A DNA stretch of 64,000 nucleotides from Actinopolymorpha pittospori. GTDB taxonomy: Bacteria > Actinomycetota > Actinomycetes > Propionibacteriales > Actinopolymorphaceae. A program made the position numbers and the translations under genes. The notes beneath the pieces were generated by a model that saw only the letters and a program-made list of their open reading frames with translations, was not told where the DNA came from and searched no databases. Of this stretch, positions 18,697 to 27,030 are shown in pieces (the first letter of the stretch is position 1; every line of letters starts with the position of its first letter). The stretch is taken from contig NZ_JADBEM010000001.1 of NCBI RefSeq assembly GCF_014873875.1, positions 5,456,001-5,520,000 on the forward strand. Direction: 5' to 3'.

Positions 18697-18719
18697 CCGC
18701 AGATGCTATCTATCTGCGG
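18697..18719. promoter_or_regulatory. Inverted repeat abutting the UvrA-like start codon
   Basis: Perfect 8-bp arms CCGCAGAT (18697-18704) and ATCTGCGG (18712-18719) with a 7-base spacer end two bases before the ATG of the UvrA-like gene. No Shine-Dalgarno sequence exists in this stretch. Either the mRNA is leaderless and this is an operator, or the repeat forms an RNA hairpin that hides the start. Confidence 0.55.
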
Positions 18720-18893
18720 AACGCGGCTCGGGTCACGGCTGCAGTTGCGCGGATGCGCAAGTGGTCGGTGGGGTCGGCTCTCTCCTCGAGCGCGGCGAGA
18801 ACGCCGCCCAGGTCGCCGCCGACGCCGGCGTTGCCCCGGTCAGCCATGAGTCCGGTACTCGCCGCAGCGTCGTTCTCCGCGCGCGGTCAATCA

Positions 18894-20180
18894 TCACGCC
18901 CGGGCGAGGTAGGGGATCGTCTGCGGTCCCTCGGGGAGCACGCACACCCAGGCGTCGGGTCCAGCCGCGGCCAGCCGGTCCTCGACCAGGGCGGCGATGT
19001 CGCCGACCGGCTGCAGATGGGCCGAGCGCAGGTCGTCGGGCAACAGATGGTCGGAGTAGACGTGGACGTCGGCCATCGCCTGTACCTTCGCCTGCACCTG
19101 GACCTGCCATTGGTCGGGGATCGTTGTCGAGCGCGCCATGATCGAGTCGAGCAGGGCGGCCGGCGAGGGGGCGGAGGCGAGCACCTCGCGGTAGGAGCCG
19201 TGGTCGGGGAATCCGTCGCGGCATTCCGCGACGCACACGATCGTGCCCCCCGGACGGACCACCGTCGCTGCCGCCGACATGCCTTTGACCGACTGGTAGA
19301 GGTTCTGGTCGAGCGGGTAGCCGGCATTGGTGGTAACCACCACGTCGGCCGGGCGGGGGACCTCCCGCATGCTCAGCCGGCGCGAGTGGTCCCGTGCCCG
19401 CTCGTGCATGGCGATGAGGTCCCCCGCGTAGGCCGCGACGATCTCGTGGTCGCGGTTGAGGAGGACGTCGAAGGCGAAGTCGACGCCGGTGCCGAGCGCG
19501 ACGGCGGTGATGTCCTCGTGCACCGGGTTGCCCGCACAGACGCCCCAGCGGGCGTCGGGGTGGCCGATCCGGCTGGCGTCGTGGAGAACCAGGACGGTGT
19601 CCAGTCCTGCCAAGCCCGGTGCGCAGAGCTTCGGCCCGCCGGAGAAGCCGGCGAAGAAGTGGGGCTCGACGAAGCCGGTCGTGATCCGCATGTCGGCCGC
19701 GACCCACTCGTCGTTGAGCCAGACCGGCACGCCATTGCCGTGGACGCCGCGCCACGTGAGCCGGGATGCGTCGCGAGCGTCGTGGTTGACGACCCTGACG
19801 GTGTCGAGGATCTCCTGACCGAGCATGGCGCGCAGCTCGTCGGGGGTGTTGCCGCGGTGGGTCCCGGTCGCGACCAGGATCACGATGTCGTCGAGGTCGA
19901 CGACGCCGTCGAGCTCGCGCAGGATCGCGCCGACCATCTCCTGTCGCGGCTGGGGACGAGTGGCGTCGCAGATGGAGATGGCGACGCTGCCGCGTCCGGC
20001 CGCACGCTCGCGCAGCGGCGGGCCCGCGGTGGGGGAGCGCAGCGCGGCGGTGAGAGCCGCGTCGGGGTCGGGGAGCCCGGGGACATAGCGAGGCTCGACG
20101 ACGACCGTCCGGTCGGCCGGGAGAGCGACGTCGAGGCCGGTCTCCCCGTAGGCGAGATGGACGGTGCGAGTGGTGCTCAC
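18894..20180 (-). CDS. LarA-family nickel-pincer racemase/epimerase homologue
   Basis: A 428-residue member of the lactate racemase (LarA, DUF2088) family, close to the 424 residues of the Lactobacillus enzyme. The family signatures are present: ATGTHRGNT with a proton-transfer histidine, VEPHFFAGFSGGPK with the second histidine and the lysine that carries the nickel-pincer cofactor, and NPVHEDI. Family members racemise or epimerise 2-hydroxy acids, including malate, phenyllactate and sugar acids, so the substrate need not be lactate. The larB/larC/larE cofactor genes are absent from the window. GTG 20180 is preferred over GTG 20216 because the latter lies inside a GntR-type operator. It shares the cluster with a ketopantoate-reductase-like and a BKACE gene. 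Confidence 0.87.
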   Translation of the reverse strand: MSTTRTVHLAYGETGLDVALPADRTVVVEPRYVPGLPDPDAALTAALRSPTAGPPLRERAAGRGSVAISICDATRPQPRQEMVGAILRELDGVVDLDDIVILVATGTHRGNTPDELRAMLGQEILDTVRVVNHDARDASRLTWRGVHGNGVPVWLNDEWVAADMRITTGFVEPHFFAGFSGGPKLCAPGLAGLDTVLVLHDASRIGHPDARWGVCAGNPVHEDITAVALGTGVDFAFDVLLNRDHEIVAAYAGDLIAMHERARDHSRRLSMREVPRPADVVVTTNAGYPLDQNLYQSVKGMSAAATVVRPGGTIVCVAECRDGFPDHGSYREVLASAPSPAALLDSIMARSTTIPDQWQVQVQAKVQAMADVHVYSDHLLPDDLRSAHLQPVGDIAALVEDRLAAAGPDAWVCVLPEGPQTIPYLARA

Positions 20181-20215
20181 GAAGGGGACATCTCCTTCAT
20201 CGGTCTCCCAGATCA

Positions 20216-20228
20216 CTTGTTAGACAAG
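20216..20228. promoter_or_regulatory. FadR/GntR-type operator upstream of the LarA-like gene
   Basis: CTTGTTAGACAAG is a perfect inverted repeat with 5-bp arms. It contains TTGTTAGACAA, which fits the FadR-subfamily GntR consensus TNGTNNNACNA. It lies 36 bp upstream of the chosen LarA-like start. No GntR gene is present in the window. Confidence 0.5.
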
Positions 20229-20229
20229 C

Positions 20230-20446
20230 ATGCTCGCGGCCATGTCGCTTGACCAGCCCCCTCCTGCTTCCGCACGCCCTGTGCGCACCCGACAAGCCCG
20301 CGACGCCGGCAGTGCAGCACAGGCGGCGCGGGAGTTCCCCATCGCCGACGGTGGCGAGGGCACCTTCGATGTGCTGCTCGGCCACCTCGACGGCCAGATC
20401 CTCCTGCCCACGCACTGTGCCGTCTGGTCAGCCGGGTCGGGGAGTC
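20230..20446 (+). pseudogene. Possible glycerate kinase remnant
   Basis: A short plus-strand frame contains EFPIADGGEGTFDVLLGHL, very like the PxADGGEGTxxAL block near the N-terminus of GlxK-type glycerate kinases. The residues before it are low-complexity and those after it lose all similarity, and no full-length frame follows. I read it as a deletion remnant of a kinase gene once divergent from the LarA-like gene. Chance similarity cannot be excluded. Confidence 0.38.
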
Positions 20447-20968
20447 TCAGGGGGTGGCCCGCCGGGCGTGACGGGCGGCCAGGTCGCGGTAGGTGCGGGC
20501 GTTGGCGAGCAGGCCGGCGTACTCCTCCTCGGTGAGTTGACGGCGCACCTTGCCGGGGACGCCTGCGACCAGCGATCGCGGCGGAATGTGGGTGCCCTCC
20601 AGCACCACGGCGCCGGCAGCGACGAGGGAGCCCGCGCCGACGCGTGCCCCGTTGAGAACCGCGGCGCGTATCCCGATGAGGCAGTCGTCCTCGACGACGC
20701 AGCCATGGACCACGGCGCCGTGGCCGATCGACACGCCCGCGCCCACCAGGGTCGGCAGCCCGGGATCGGCGTGAAGCACCGCGCCGTCCTGCACGTTGGT
20801 GCCGGCCCCGACGACGATCCGCTCCAGGTCCGCGCGGATCACCGCGCCGTACCAGACGCTCGCGCCATCGGCGATCTCGACACGGCCGACCAGCGTCGCT
20901 CCGGGCGCCACCCAGGCGCTGCCGGCAACGGCGGGCCGGTGCTGTTCGAACGGGAGGAGTCCGGTCAC
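20447..20968 (-). CDS. Gamma-carbonic-anhydrase-like hexapeptide-repeat protein
   Basis: A 173-residue left-handed beta-helix protein. The hexapeptide repeats run from about residue 20 to 140 (ADGASVWYGAVIRADLERI, VGAGTNVQDGAVLHAD, GVSIGHGAVVHG, GARVGAGSLVAAGAVV). The three zinc histidines expected for gamma-class enzymes fit HAD, GHG and VHG. The C-terminal helix is typical of the YrdA/PaaY group. PaaY-type members are thioesterases in CoA-dependent catabolism, so either carbonic anhydrase or CoA-ester proofreading is possible. GTG 20968 overlaps the stop of the upstream reductase gene by four bases (GTGA), so the two are co-translated. Confidence 0.9.
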   Translation of the reverse strand: MTGLLPFEQHRPAVAGSAWVAPGATLVGRVEIADGASVWYGAVIRADLERIVVGAGTNVQDGAVLHADPGLPTLVGAGVSIGHGAVVHGCVVEDDCLIGIRAAVLNGARVGAGSLVAAGAVVLEGTHIPPRSLVAGVPGKVRRQLTEEEYAGLLANARTYRDLAARHARRATP

Positions 20969-21987
20969 GACGCGGTGACCTCGGCGAGCCGGGCGAAGTT
21001 CACCGGTCCGGGTGCGCCGATGCCGTCCTCGAACTCGTGGAGGAGGCGGGTCAGCTCCGCGTTGAGCGGTGCCTTCGTGCCGGCCGCCACAGCACTGGCG
21101 ACGACACCGCCGTTGATGACGTCGACCTCGGTTCGGCGGCCACGCTCCAGGTCCTGCAGCATGGAGGCCTTGGTGGCGCCGGCCTTCGTCATGAGCGTGT
21201 CCAGCGCGGCCTCGGCACGCGCCCGGTCCTGTGGGCGATGCACCACGAGCTCCTCGGGCTGGAACCCCCATACTTCGTCGAGCTCCAGGCCCAGTTGCCG
21301 GGCGACGTCGAAGCCCTCGGTCCATATCCGGAAGGCGAGCTCGCGGCTGACCGGGTGCTCGGCGATGTCCCGGTAGAGGCAGCCCCCGAGCGCGCCGAGG
21401 CCGGAGAAGACGCTGTTGATGAGCAGCTTGGACCAGACCTGGGAGTGGATGTCTGTGGAGACCCGGGTGTCGGGTGCGACGTCGCGCAGTATCGTGCACA
21501 GCCGCTCGACGCGCGCGGAGCGGGTGCCGTCCGGCTCGCCGATGACGAACGGTGCACGGGTGGTCTGCCGCAGGTGGCCGGGGCCGAGGTTCGTCGCGCC
21601 CCACTCCACCAGGCCGACGAGGAACGAGCCCTTTCCGACCGATTCCCGCACCACGTCCTGGATGAGGCCGTTGCCGAGCGAGACGTAGGTGTCGACGTGG
21701 TTGCCGTTGGTGAGGTGGGCGAGCGCGCTCGGCAGCGCGAGGGACTTGAGGGTGAGGAGCGCGAAGTCGAAGCTTCCCGGGAGCTCCTCGGCACTGGTGA
21801 CCACGTCGAGCGGAAGCACGACCTCGGGTGCGTCGAGCTCCTCGAAGCGCAGGCCGGGCTCGAGCAGGCGCGCCGCATGCTCCGGATCAGCCTCCAGAAC
21901 CACCACCTCGTGACCCGCCAGGGTCAGGTGGGCGGCGGTGACACCGCCGATGGCACCGGCGCCGACGATCAGTATCCGTTCACTCAT
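20965..21987 (-). CDS. Ketopantoate reductase family (PanE/ApbA-like) oxidoreductase
   Basis: A 340-residue protein with an N-terminal Rossmann fold (ILIVGAGAIGGVTAAHL) and the C-terminal helical ApbA domain containing NSVFSGLGALGG. These proteins reduce 2-keto acids to 2-hydroxy acids with NADPH. True PanE is about 300 residues, and the presence here of catabolic neighbours argues for another 2-keto or 2-hydroxy acid as substrate. It leads an operon with the gamma-CA-like gene and is divergent from the BKACE gene. GAGGAG nine bases upstream supports ATG 21987. Confidence 0.9.
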   Translation of the reverse strand: MSERILIVGAGAIGGVTAAHLTLAGHEVVVLEADPEHAARLLEPGLRFEELDAPEVVLPLDVVTSAEELPGSFDFALLTLKSLALPSALAHLTNGNHVDTYVSLGNGLIQDVVRESVGKGSFLVGLVEWGATNLGPGHLRQTTRAPFVIGEPDGTRSARVERLCTILRDVAPDTRVSTDIHSQVWSKLLINSVFSGLGALGGCLYRDIAEHPVSRELAFRIWTEGFDVARQLGLELDEVWGFQPEELVVHRPQDRARAEAALDTLMTKAGATKASMLQDLERGRRTEVDVINGGVVASAVAAGTKAPLNAELTRLLHEFEDGIGAPGPVNFARLAEVTAS

Positions 21988-22193
21988 GGCAAATGACTCC
22001 TCGCTAGCACGGCTCGAGCGCGCCGGTGATCAGGCAACGGGAACTAGCCCCCTTTGGCGAGCCCCGAAACCTTGGTCTACTTAACGTTGCTCAACCTCCG
22101 CCCCCAGCATGACGGCCTGAACGGCAGCACGCAGGCGTCCAGGCCGGGCGCCGCCCGGCGACGGGCGCCCAAGAACCCATAGGAGAACAGGAC

Positions 22194-23138
22194 GTGTCCG
22201 AGAAGAACCCCCTCAAGCACAAGGTCATCATCACCAGCGCCGTCACCGGAGCGATCCACACGCCCTCGATGTCAAAGTACCTCCCGGTCTCGCCGCAGGA
22301 GATCGCCGAGGCCGCCATCGGTGCCGCCGAGGCCGGCGCGGCAGTGGTCCACCTGCACGCCCGCGACCCCCGAGACGGCCGTCCCTCGCAGGATCCGGAG
22401 CACTTCGTGCCGATCCTGGAGTCGCTCAAGCGCAACACTGACGCGGTGGTCAACCTGACCACGGGCGGCTCGCCGCACATGACCGTCGCTGAGCGGATGC
22501 GCCCGGCGATGGAGTTCAAGCCCGAGCTGGCCTCGCTCAACATGGGCTCGATGAACTTCGGTCTCTACCCGATGCTCGACCGCTTCAAGGAGTTCGAGTT
22601 CACGTGGGAGCGCGAGGGGATCGAGAAGAGCCGCGACCTGGTCTTCAAGAACACCTTCGCCGACATCGAGGCCATCCTCACCCGCGGCAGTGAGAACGGC
22701 ACCCGCTTCGAGTTCGAGTGCTACGACATCTCGCACCTCTACAACCTGGCGCACTTCCGTGATCGCGGGCTCGCCACGGGCCCGCTCTTCGTGCAGTCGG
22801 TGTTCGGCCTGCTCGGGGGCATCGGCCCGGACCCGGAGGACCTCATGCACATGCACCGCACGGCCGACCGGCTCTTCGGCGACGACTACCAGTGGTCGAT
22901 CCTGGGCGCGGGCCGCAACCAGATGAGGCTGGCCAGCATCGGCGCCGCGATGGGGTCGCACGTCCGGGTCGGCCTGGAGGATTCGCTGTGGATCGGCCCC
23001 GGCCAGCTCGCCGAGAGCAATGCGGCGCAGGTCGAGCGGATCCGGACCATCCTTGAGGCGCTCAACCTCGAGATCGCGACGCCCGACGAGGCGCGCCAGA
23101 TCCTGCAGCTCAAGGGCCGCGACGCGGTCGGCTTCTGA
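22194..23138 (+). CDS. Beta-keto acid cleavage enzyme (BKACE, DUF849)
   Basis: A 314-residue TIM-barrel enzyme. The zinc-binding HLHARDP motif is at about residues 52-58, and the later zinc glutamate fits VGLEDSLW. The family condenses a beta-keto acid with acetyl-CoA to give acetoacetate and a new acyl-CoA; known substrates include 3-keto-5-aminohexanoate and dehydrocarnitine. GTG 22194 has AGGAG eight bases upstream. The next gene, 21 bp downstream, encodes a dehydrogenase that could supply the beta-keto acid. The 5' leader carries a strong hairpin (CCGGGC/GCCCGG, 22144-22158). Confidence 0.95.
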   Translation: MSEKNPLKHKVIITSAVTGAIHTPSMSKYLPVSPQEIAEAAIGAAEAGAAVVHLHARDPRDGRPSQDPEHFVPILESLKRNTDAVVNLTTGGSPHMTVAERMRPAMEFKPELASLNMGSMNFGLYPMLDRFKEFEFTWEREGIEKSRDLVFKNTFADIEAILTRGSENGTRFEFECYDISHLYNLAHFRDRGLATGPLFVQSVFGLLGGIGPDPEDLMHMHRTADRLFGDDYQWSILGAGRNQMRLASIGAAMGSHVRVGLEDSLWIGPGQLAESNAAQVERIRTILEALNLEIATPDEARQILQLKGRDAVGF

Positions 23139-23159
23139 CGGCGGTAGGAGAGAGAGAAC

Positions 23160-24140
23160 GTGATGATTCCAGCAGGTGCGCCCGTCGCCGTGGTCGGCGG
23201 CGGCTACATGGGCGGCGGCATCGCCCAGACGTTCGCCGCCCACGGCTTCCCGACCGTCGTCGCAGACGCCTCGCCGAAGCGGACCGCCGAGCTCGTCGCG
23301 GCACTGCACGCCGACGCCGACAGGTACGTCGCCGAGGGTCTGTTCCCCGCCGGGGCCGACGAGGCGGTCCGGGCCAACCTGCGCGCGGCGACGTCGCTGG
23401 CCGACGCGGTTGCCGGAGCGGCGTACGTCGCTGAGGCGGTGCCGGAGCGGATCGCCGTCAAGGACGGCGTGCTGCGCCAGATCTGTGAGCATGCGCCGGC
23501 CGAGGCGCTGATCGGCACCAACACCTCGGCCATCCCGATCGCGAAGCTGGCTGCCAGCGTGACAGGTGTCGAGCGGTTCCTCGGAGTCCACTGGATGAAT
23601 CCGGCGCCTTTCGTCCCGTGCGTCGAGCTCATCGCGACGCAGGGAACCGCCCCGGACACGGTCGCCGCCGCGGAGGACCTGATGCGGCGCCTCGACAAGG
23701 TGCCGACCGTGGTGGCCGACTCGCCGGGCTTCGTCGCCAACCGGCTGCAGTACGCGCTGCTGCGCGAGGCCATCCGGGTCCTCGAGGAGGGCGTGGCCGG
23801 TGCGTCGGAGATCGACGAGGTCGTCAGGAACTCCTTCGGCTTCCGGCTCCCGTTCTTCGGGCCGTTCGCGATCGCCGACATCGCGGGCCTGGACGTCTAC
23901 CGCGACAGCTTCGCCACGATGGAGCGTGCCTACGGCGAGCGGATCGGCACCCCGGATCTCCTCGACAAGATGGTCGCCGAGGGCCACTACGGCCTGAAGT
24001 CGCGGCAGGGTTTCTTCCGGTTCGACGAGGAGCAGGCGGACCGCGTCGCATCTTTCCGGGACACCGCCTACGCGCGGTTGAGCCGACTGCGGGAGGAGAT
24101 CGGCCCCCTCACGCTTGCAGAGGCGGAAGGTGAGGCGTGA
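23160..24140 (+). CDS. 3-hydroxyacyl-CoA dehydrogenase family oxidoreductase
   Basis: A 326-residue dehydrogenase. The NAD-binding domain opens with VAVVGGGYMGGGIAQTFA, the catalytic histidine is in GVHWMNPAP, and the C-terminal 3HCDH domain runs from about residue 185 (DSPGFVANRLQYALLREA). Single-domain members include hydroxybutyryl-CoA, L-carnitine and L-gulonate dehydrogenases. Paired with BKACE 21 bp upstream, oxidation of a beta-hydroxy acid to the beta-keto acid is the likely job. GTG 23160 and ATG 23163 are both possible starts. Confidence 0.93.
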   Translation: MMIPAGAPVAVVGGGYMGGGIAQTFAAHGFPTVVADASPKRTAELVAALHADADRYVAEGLFPAGADEAVRANLRAATSLADAVAGAAYVAEAVPERIAVKDGVLRQICEHAPAEALIGTNTSAIPIAKLAASVTGVERFLGVHWMNPAPFVPCVELIATQGTAPDTVAAAEDLMRRLDKVPTVVADSPGFVANRLQYALLREAIRVLEEGVAGASEIDEVVRNSFGFRLPFFGPFAIADIAGLDVYRDSFATMERAYGERIGTPDLLDKMVAEGHYGLKSRQGFFRFDEEQADRVASFRDTAYARLSRLREEIGPLTLAEAEGEA

Positions 24141-24151
24141 GGACCGGGCGC

Positions 24152-24185
24152 CACGGCGAGGCCGGCTCGGGGGCCGGCCACCGTG
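24152..24185. terminator. Bidirectional terminator hairpin
   Basis: GGCCGGC (24160-24166) and GCCGGCC (24173-24179) form a 7-bp GC stem with loop TCGGGG. It is extended by CACGG/CCGTG (24152-24156, 24181-24185) across a small asymmetric bulge. It is placed exactly between the convergent dehydrogenase and GH106-like genes. Confidence 0.75.
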
Positions 24186-24201
24186 ACGTGCCCGGTACCT
24201 T

Positions 24202-26802
24202 CTAATCCTTCTTCACGAGCAGGCGGGGGGTAGCGAGCAAGCCGGAGTTGACGGCGACGGTGGCACGGTCGATGTGCTGCATTCCGAAGCGGTTGCCGTA
24301 GTGCCGCTTCGCGGTGTCGGTGAAAGCCGCGACTCCGCGATCGACGGCGAGCGCGTTGGCGTTGGTGTTCGACACCCGGATCTCGATGCGGTTGTCGCCG
24401 CCGCGTAGATGCTCTCCGATCGGGAGTCGGTAGGGCGGGCTGAAGAGGATGCCGGTGTGGTTGCCGTTCAAGGTGACTTCGGCGATCTCGCCGACGGGTG
24501 GGATGACCTCGGCGCGGTAGGCCGGTCCTCGGAGGCGGCTGAGCAGGCCCGGCTCCCCACGGAGATCGGTTTCGATCGGTGTGACGGTGCCGAGGTCGAG
24601 CCAGGCCTCGCCAGTGGCCTGGTCCAGGTGAATCGACGTGGTGTAGGTCGCGCTACCGGAGTAGTGGCGACGTGCGGGGTCGTCTTCCCACCGATGAGGC
24701 AGGCGTACTGGAACGGCGGCGTCGTCGTCGTCGAAGCGGACGGCCCATTCGTCGCCGAAAGCCACGTCGATCGTCTGATCGGCTGGTTGCGCGGCGTGTG
24801 TCGGATCGTCGTCGTCGAAGCCGATCAGGACAGTGGCCTGGTAGGCCTCGAGGGTCAGCGGAACTGGCCGGTGTCCGGGGATCCGGTGGAGGGCGTGGCC
24901 GGTCGTCGGGTCCCAATGCTCGACCCGGCCGTGCTTGTCGCGAGTTTCGAGCTCGAATCGTACGGTCTCGGGTCCGGTGTTGACGACGAGGTAGATGTCG
25001 ACGTCCCCACACCTGCGATGAACGGTGCCGACCGTCGGGTGCGGCGGGTCCAGCGCCACGTCCGCGGTGAGGTCGGTGTGGAGTGCGTCGAGGAGGTCGG
25101 GTACCGAGTCGAGCGCCGTTCCGGTCGGCGCGTTGCCGCCGACGGAGCGGACGTGCCCGCCGGCGCGTTCAACAGCTTCCAACCACGCAAGGGTTCTTTC
25201 CGGCACGTCCTCGACGAAAGGCAGCACGATGTCGGAGAACCGGTCGGGCTCGAGTACCTCGACCGCGTCGTCGTCGAACAGGACGAAGTCGAGGCCGGCT
25301 TCCCGCACCGCGCGAACCAGGTCGTAGCCGATGTGCTCGCGGGTGCCGTGCCAGAGGTCGAGTGCTCGGCGCTGGCGCGATCCGAGGTCCGCGTAGACGT
25401 CCCGCGATGATGCGTACACCCCGATGTCGCTGATCCGTTCGCCCTGTCGCATCAACCAGCACAGCCGTTGCAGGTAAAGGTTCAGCGGCGCGGCGGCTGG
25501 CCACCAGGGATTCCGGTCGTCCAGGGCACCCGCGGCGTAGAAGAGCCAGCCGAGCCCATCCGCACTGGGCGGGGAGTAGGGCCAGCCGTGCCCGACGAAC
25601 TGGTTGATTCCCAGGAGGAGATGCTCGTGCGCCTCACCCTTCAGGTCGAGTGGGGTTGCGCGGAACGACGGCGAATGAACCCACGTCCAGATCTCGGACG
25701 AGACGATGGACCGGCCGTAGATCTGTGCCGCGGACGAGGCCCAGCGCGTGGGCGGGATGTCCTTCCATCCCCAGCCCTCGCCTTCGAAGGCGTCGGCGTG
25801 CCGGTAGCTGCTGATGCCGACCGGCGGCACACCGTAGGCCTGGATCCGGAACGCGACTCCGTGCGAGGCGGCCCACCGGCGCATCGGCGCGAGGAAGTTC
25901 TCCTCGCACAGCTCGGTCAGGGTGCGGTAGTAGTCGGCACGGAACCGGCGAGCGGCCCTGCGGTCGACGTTGCTGTTGTCGACGTGCAGCAGCCACAGCA
26001 GCGGGCCCGGGTCGTAGCCCCGGCGTTCGTGGAACTCCTCGAGCAGACCGGGCGTCCAGTCGGCGCCGTGCACCTCGAGGCTGTCGCAGAAGACGCTGCC
26101 CAGCAGTTCCCCGGGCACGGCTGACAGCAGCCGTTCACCCACGGCCTGGATGTGACGGGCCGTCGCGGTGGCGGAGTAGTGGTCCATGACCCACCCCTCG
26201 GCGCCCGCGGCGGCCCGCTTCACCTGTTGTCCGGTGAGCCGGGACACGGCCACCAGCAGCACCCGTGGTCCACGCCCCGCCGGTACCCGTACGACGCCGT
26301 CGACCACCGGCACCGGTGCCCAAGCCCCGGCGGCCTCCGTGCCCGAGCCCTCTCCGACGTACGCCGCGACCAGCTCGTCGCTGGGCCAGGCAACGGGCGC
26401 GGGTAGGTCGACCGCGGCGGGGCCGATCTCCTGCCGGTCCCAGTGCAGCCGCCGGGCTGCCAGGTCGGCAGTAACATGCGGACCGCCGTACGACCACCCG
26501 CTGCCCACCGTCAGGTCGAACCGCAAACCGAGCCGCCTGGCCTCGTCCGCCGCGAACCGCAGGTCGGCCAGGAAGGTCTCGGAGAGATAGCTGTCCGAAG
26601 GGACGCTCAACGGATACACGACCGCGACCTCGGCACCACCGAGACCCGCTCGCCGCATCGCGTCCAGTTCACGCGCGAGCTCGGCCCGGTCCACATCGGG
26701 CCCGAACCACCACCAGCGCATCAACGGTCGAGAGTCGGCGGGCGGATCGGCGAAGCCCGCTCGCAGTAGGTCCATCTGCTCGGGCATGTCGTTCGCGTGC
26801 AC
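24202..26802 (-). CDS. Glycoside hydrolase, GH106 (alpha-L-rhamnosidase)-like
   Basis: An 866-residue protein. It opens with the GH106 signature RPLMRWWWFGPDVD and the GGAEVAVVYPL barrel strand. The motif SSEIWTWVH probably carries a catalytic carboxylate, and the C-terminal third is a beta-sandwich (EVTLNGNHTGILFSPPY). Members release terminal rhamnose from plant polysaccharides or glycosides. There is no signal peptide, so it would act on imported oligosaccharides, and it is shorter than the outer-membrane-linked members of about 1000 residues. Start choice is weak: GTG 26802, ATG 26787 and ATG 26775 are all possible and none has a good ribosome binding site. It is transcribed alone. Confidence 0.87.
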   Translation of the reverse strand: MHANDMPEQMDLLRAGFADPPADSRPLMRWWWFGPDVDRAELARELDAMRRAGLGGAEVAVVYPLSVPSDSYLSETFLADLRFAADEARRLGLRFDLTVGSGWSYGGPHVTADLAARRLHWDRQEIGPAAVDLPAPVAWPSDELVAAYVGEGSGTEAAGAWAPVPVVDGVVRVPAGRGPRVLLVAVSRLTGQQVKRAAAGAEGWVMDHYSATATARHIQAVGERLLSAVPGELLGSVFCDSLEVHGADWTPGLLEEFHERRGYDPGPLLWLLHVDNSNVDRRAARRFRADYYRTLTELCEENFLAPMRRWAASHGVAFRIQAYGVPPVGISSYRHADAFEGEGWGWKDIPPTRWASSAAQIYGRSIVSSEIWTWVHSPSFRATPLDLKGEAHEHLLLGINQFVGHGWPYSPPSADGLGWLFYAAGALDDRNPWWPAAAPLNLYLQRLCWLMRQGERISDIGVYASSRDVYADLGSRQRRALDLWHGTREHIGYDLVRAVREAGLDFVLFDDDAVEVLEPDRFSDIVLPFVEDVPERTLAWLEAVERAGGHVRSVGGNAPTGTALDSVPDLLDALHTDLTADVALDPPHPTVGTVHRRCGDVDIYLVVNTGPETVRFELETRDKHGRVEHWDPTTGHALHRIPGHRPVPLTLEAYQATVLIGFDDDDPTHAAQPADQTIDVAFGDEWAVRFDDDDAAVPVRLPHRWEDDPARRHYSGSATYTTSIHLDQATGEAWLDLGTVTPIETDLRGEPGLLSRLRGPAYRAEVIPPVGEIAEVTLNGNHTGILFSPPYRLPIGEHLRGGDNRIEIRVSNTNANALAVDRGVAAFTDTAKRHYGNRFGMQHIDRATVAVNSGLLATPRLLVKKD

Positions 26803-27030
26803 CGTTAGGTCTTATCCGAAACCCGCGCGTCGCGGTGCCTCGCCACCGCTTCTGGCCGCCGAGGGTGTCCACGAACGGCCAGTGCGTGGCCGGGAGCTTG
26901 TCACCGCGGCCCTCCGCGCGGGCGGAACCTGGCCCAGATGTTTGGAGCTGATCTGCTCCACCGACGCGACCCGGGCACCTGAACCCATCGGACGGGGCCG
27001 AGCGGCCGCGCCCTACGCCAGGGCGCGCGA

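Noticed and set aside
18633..20252. 539-codon plus-strand frame opposite the LarA-like gene
   Set aside because: Antisense to conserved LarA motifs, no recognisable domain and no ribosome binding site.
22060..22090. Second GntR-type site in the BKACE/reductase divergent spacer
   Set aside because: CTTGGTCTACTTAAC resembles half of the LarA-side site but does not satisfy TNGTNNNACNA.
22272..23987. 571-codon minus-strand frame across BKACE and HAD
   Set aside because: It spans two well-supported genes and their spacer on the other strand, with no motifs.
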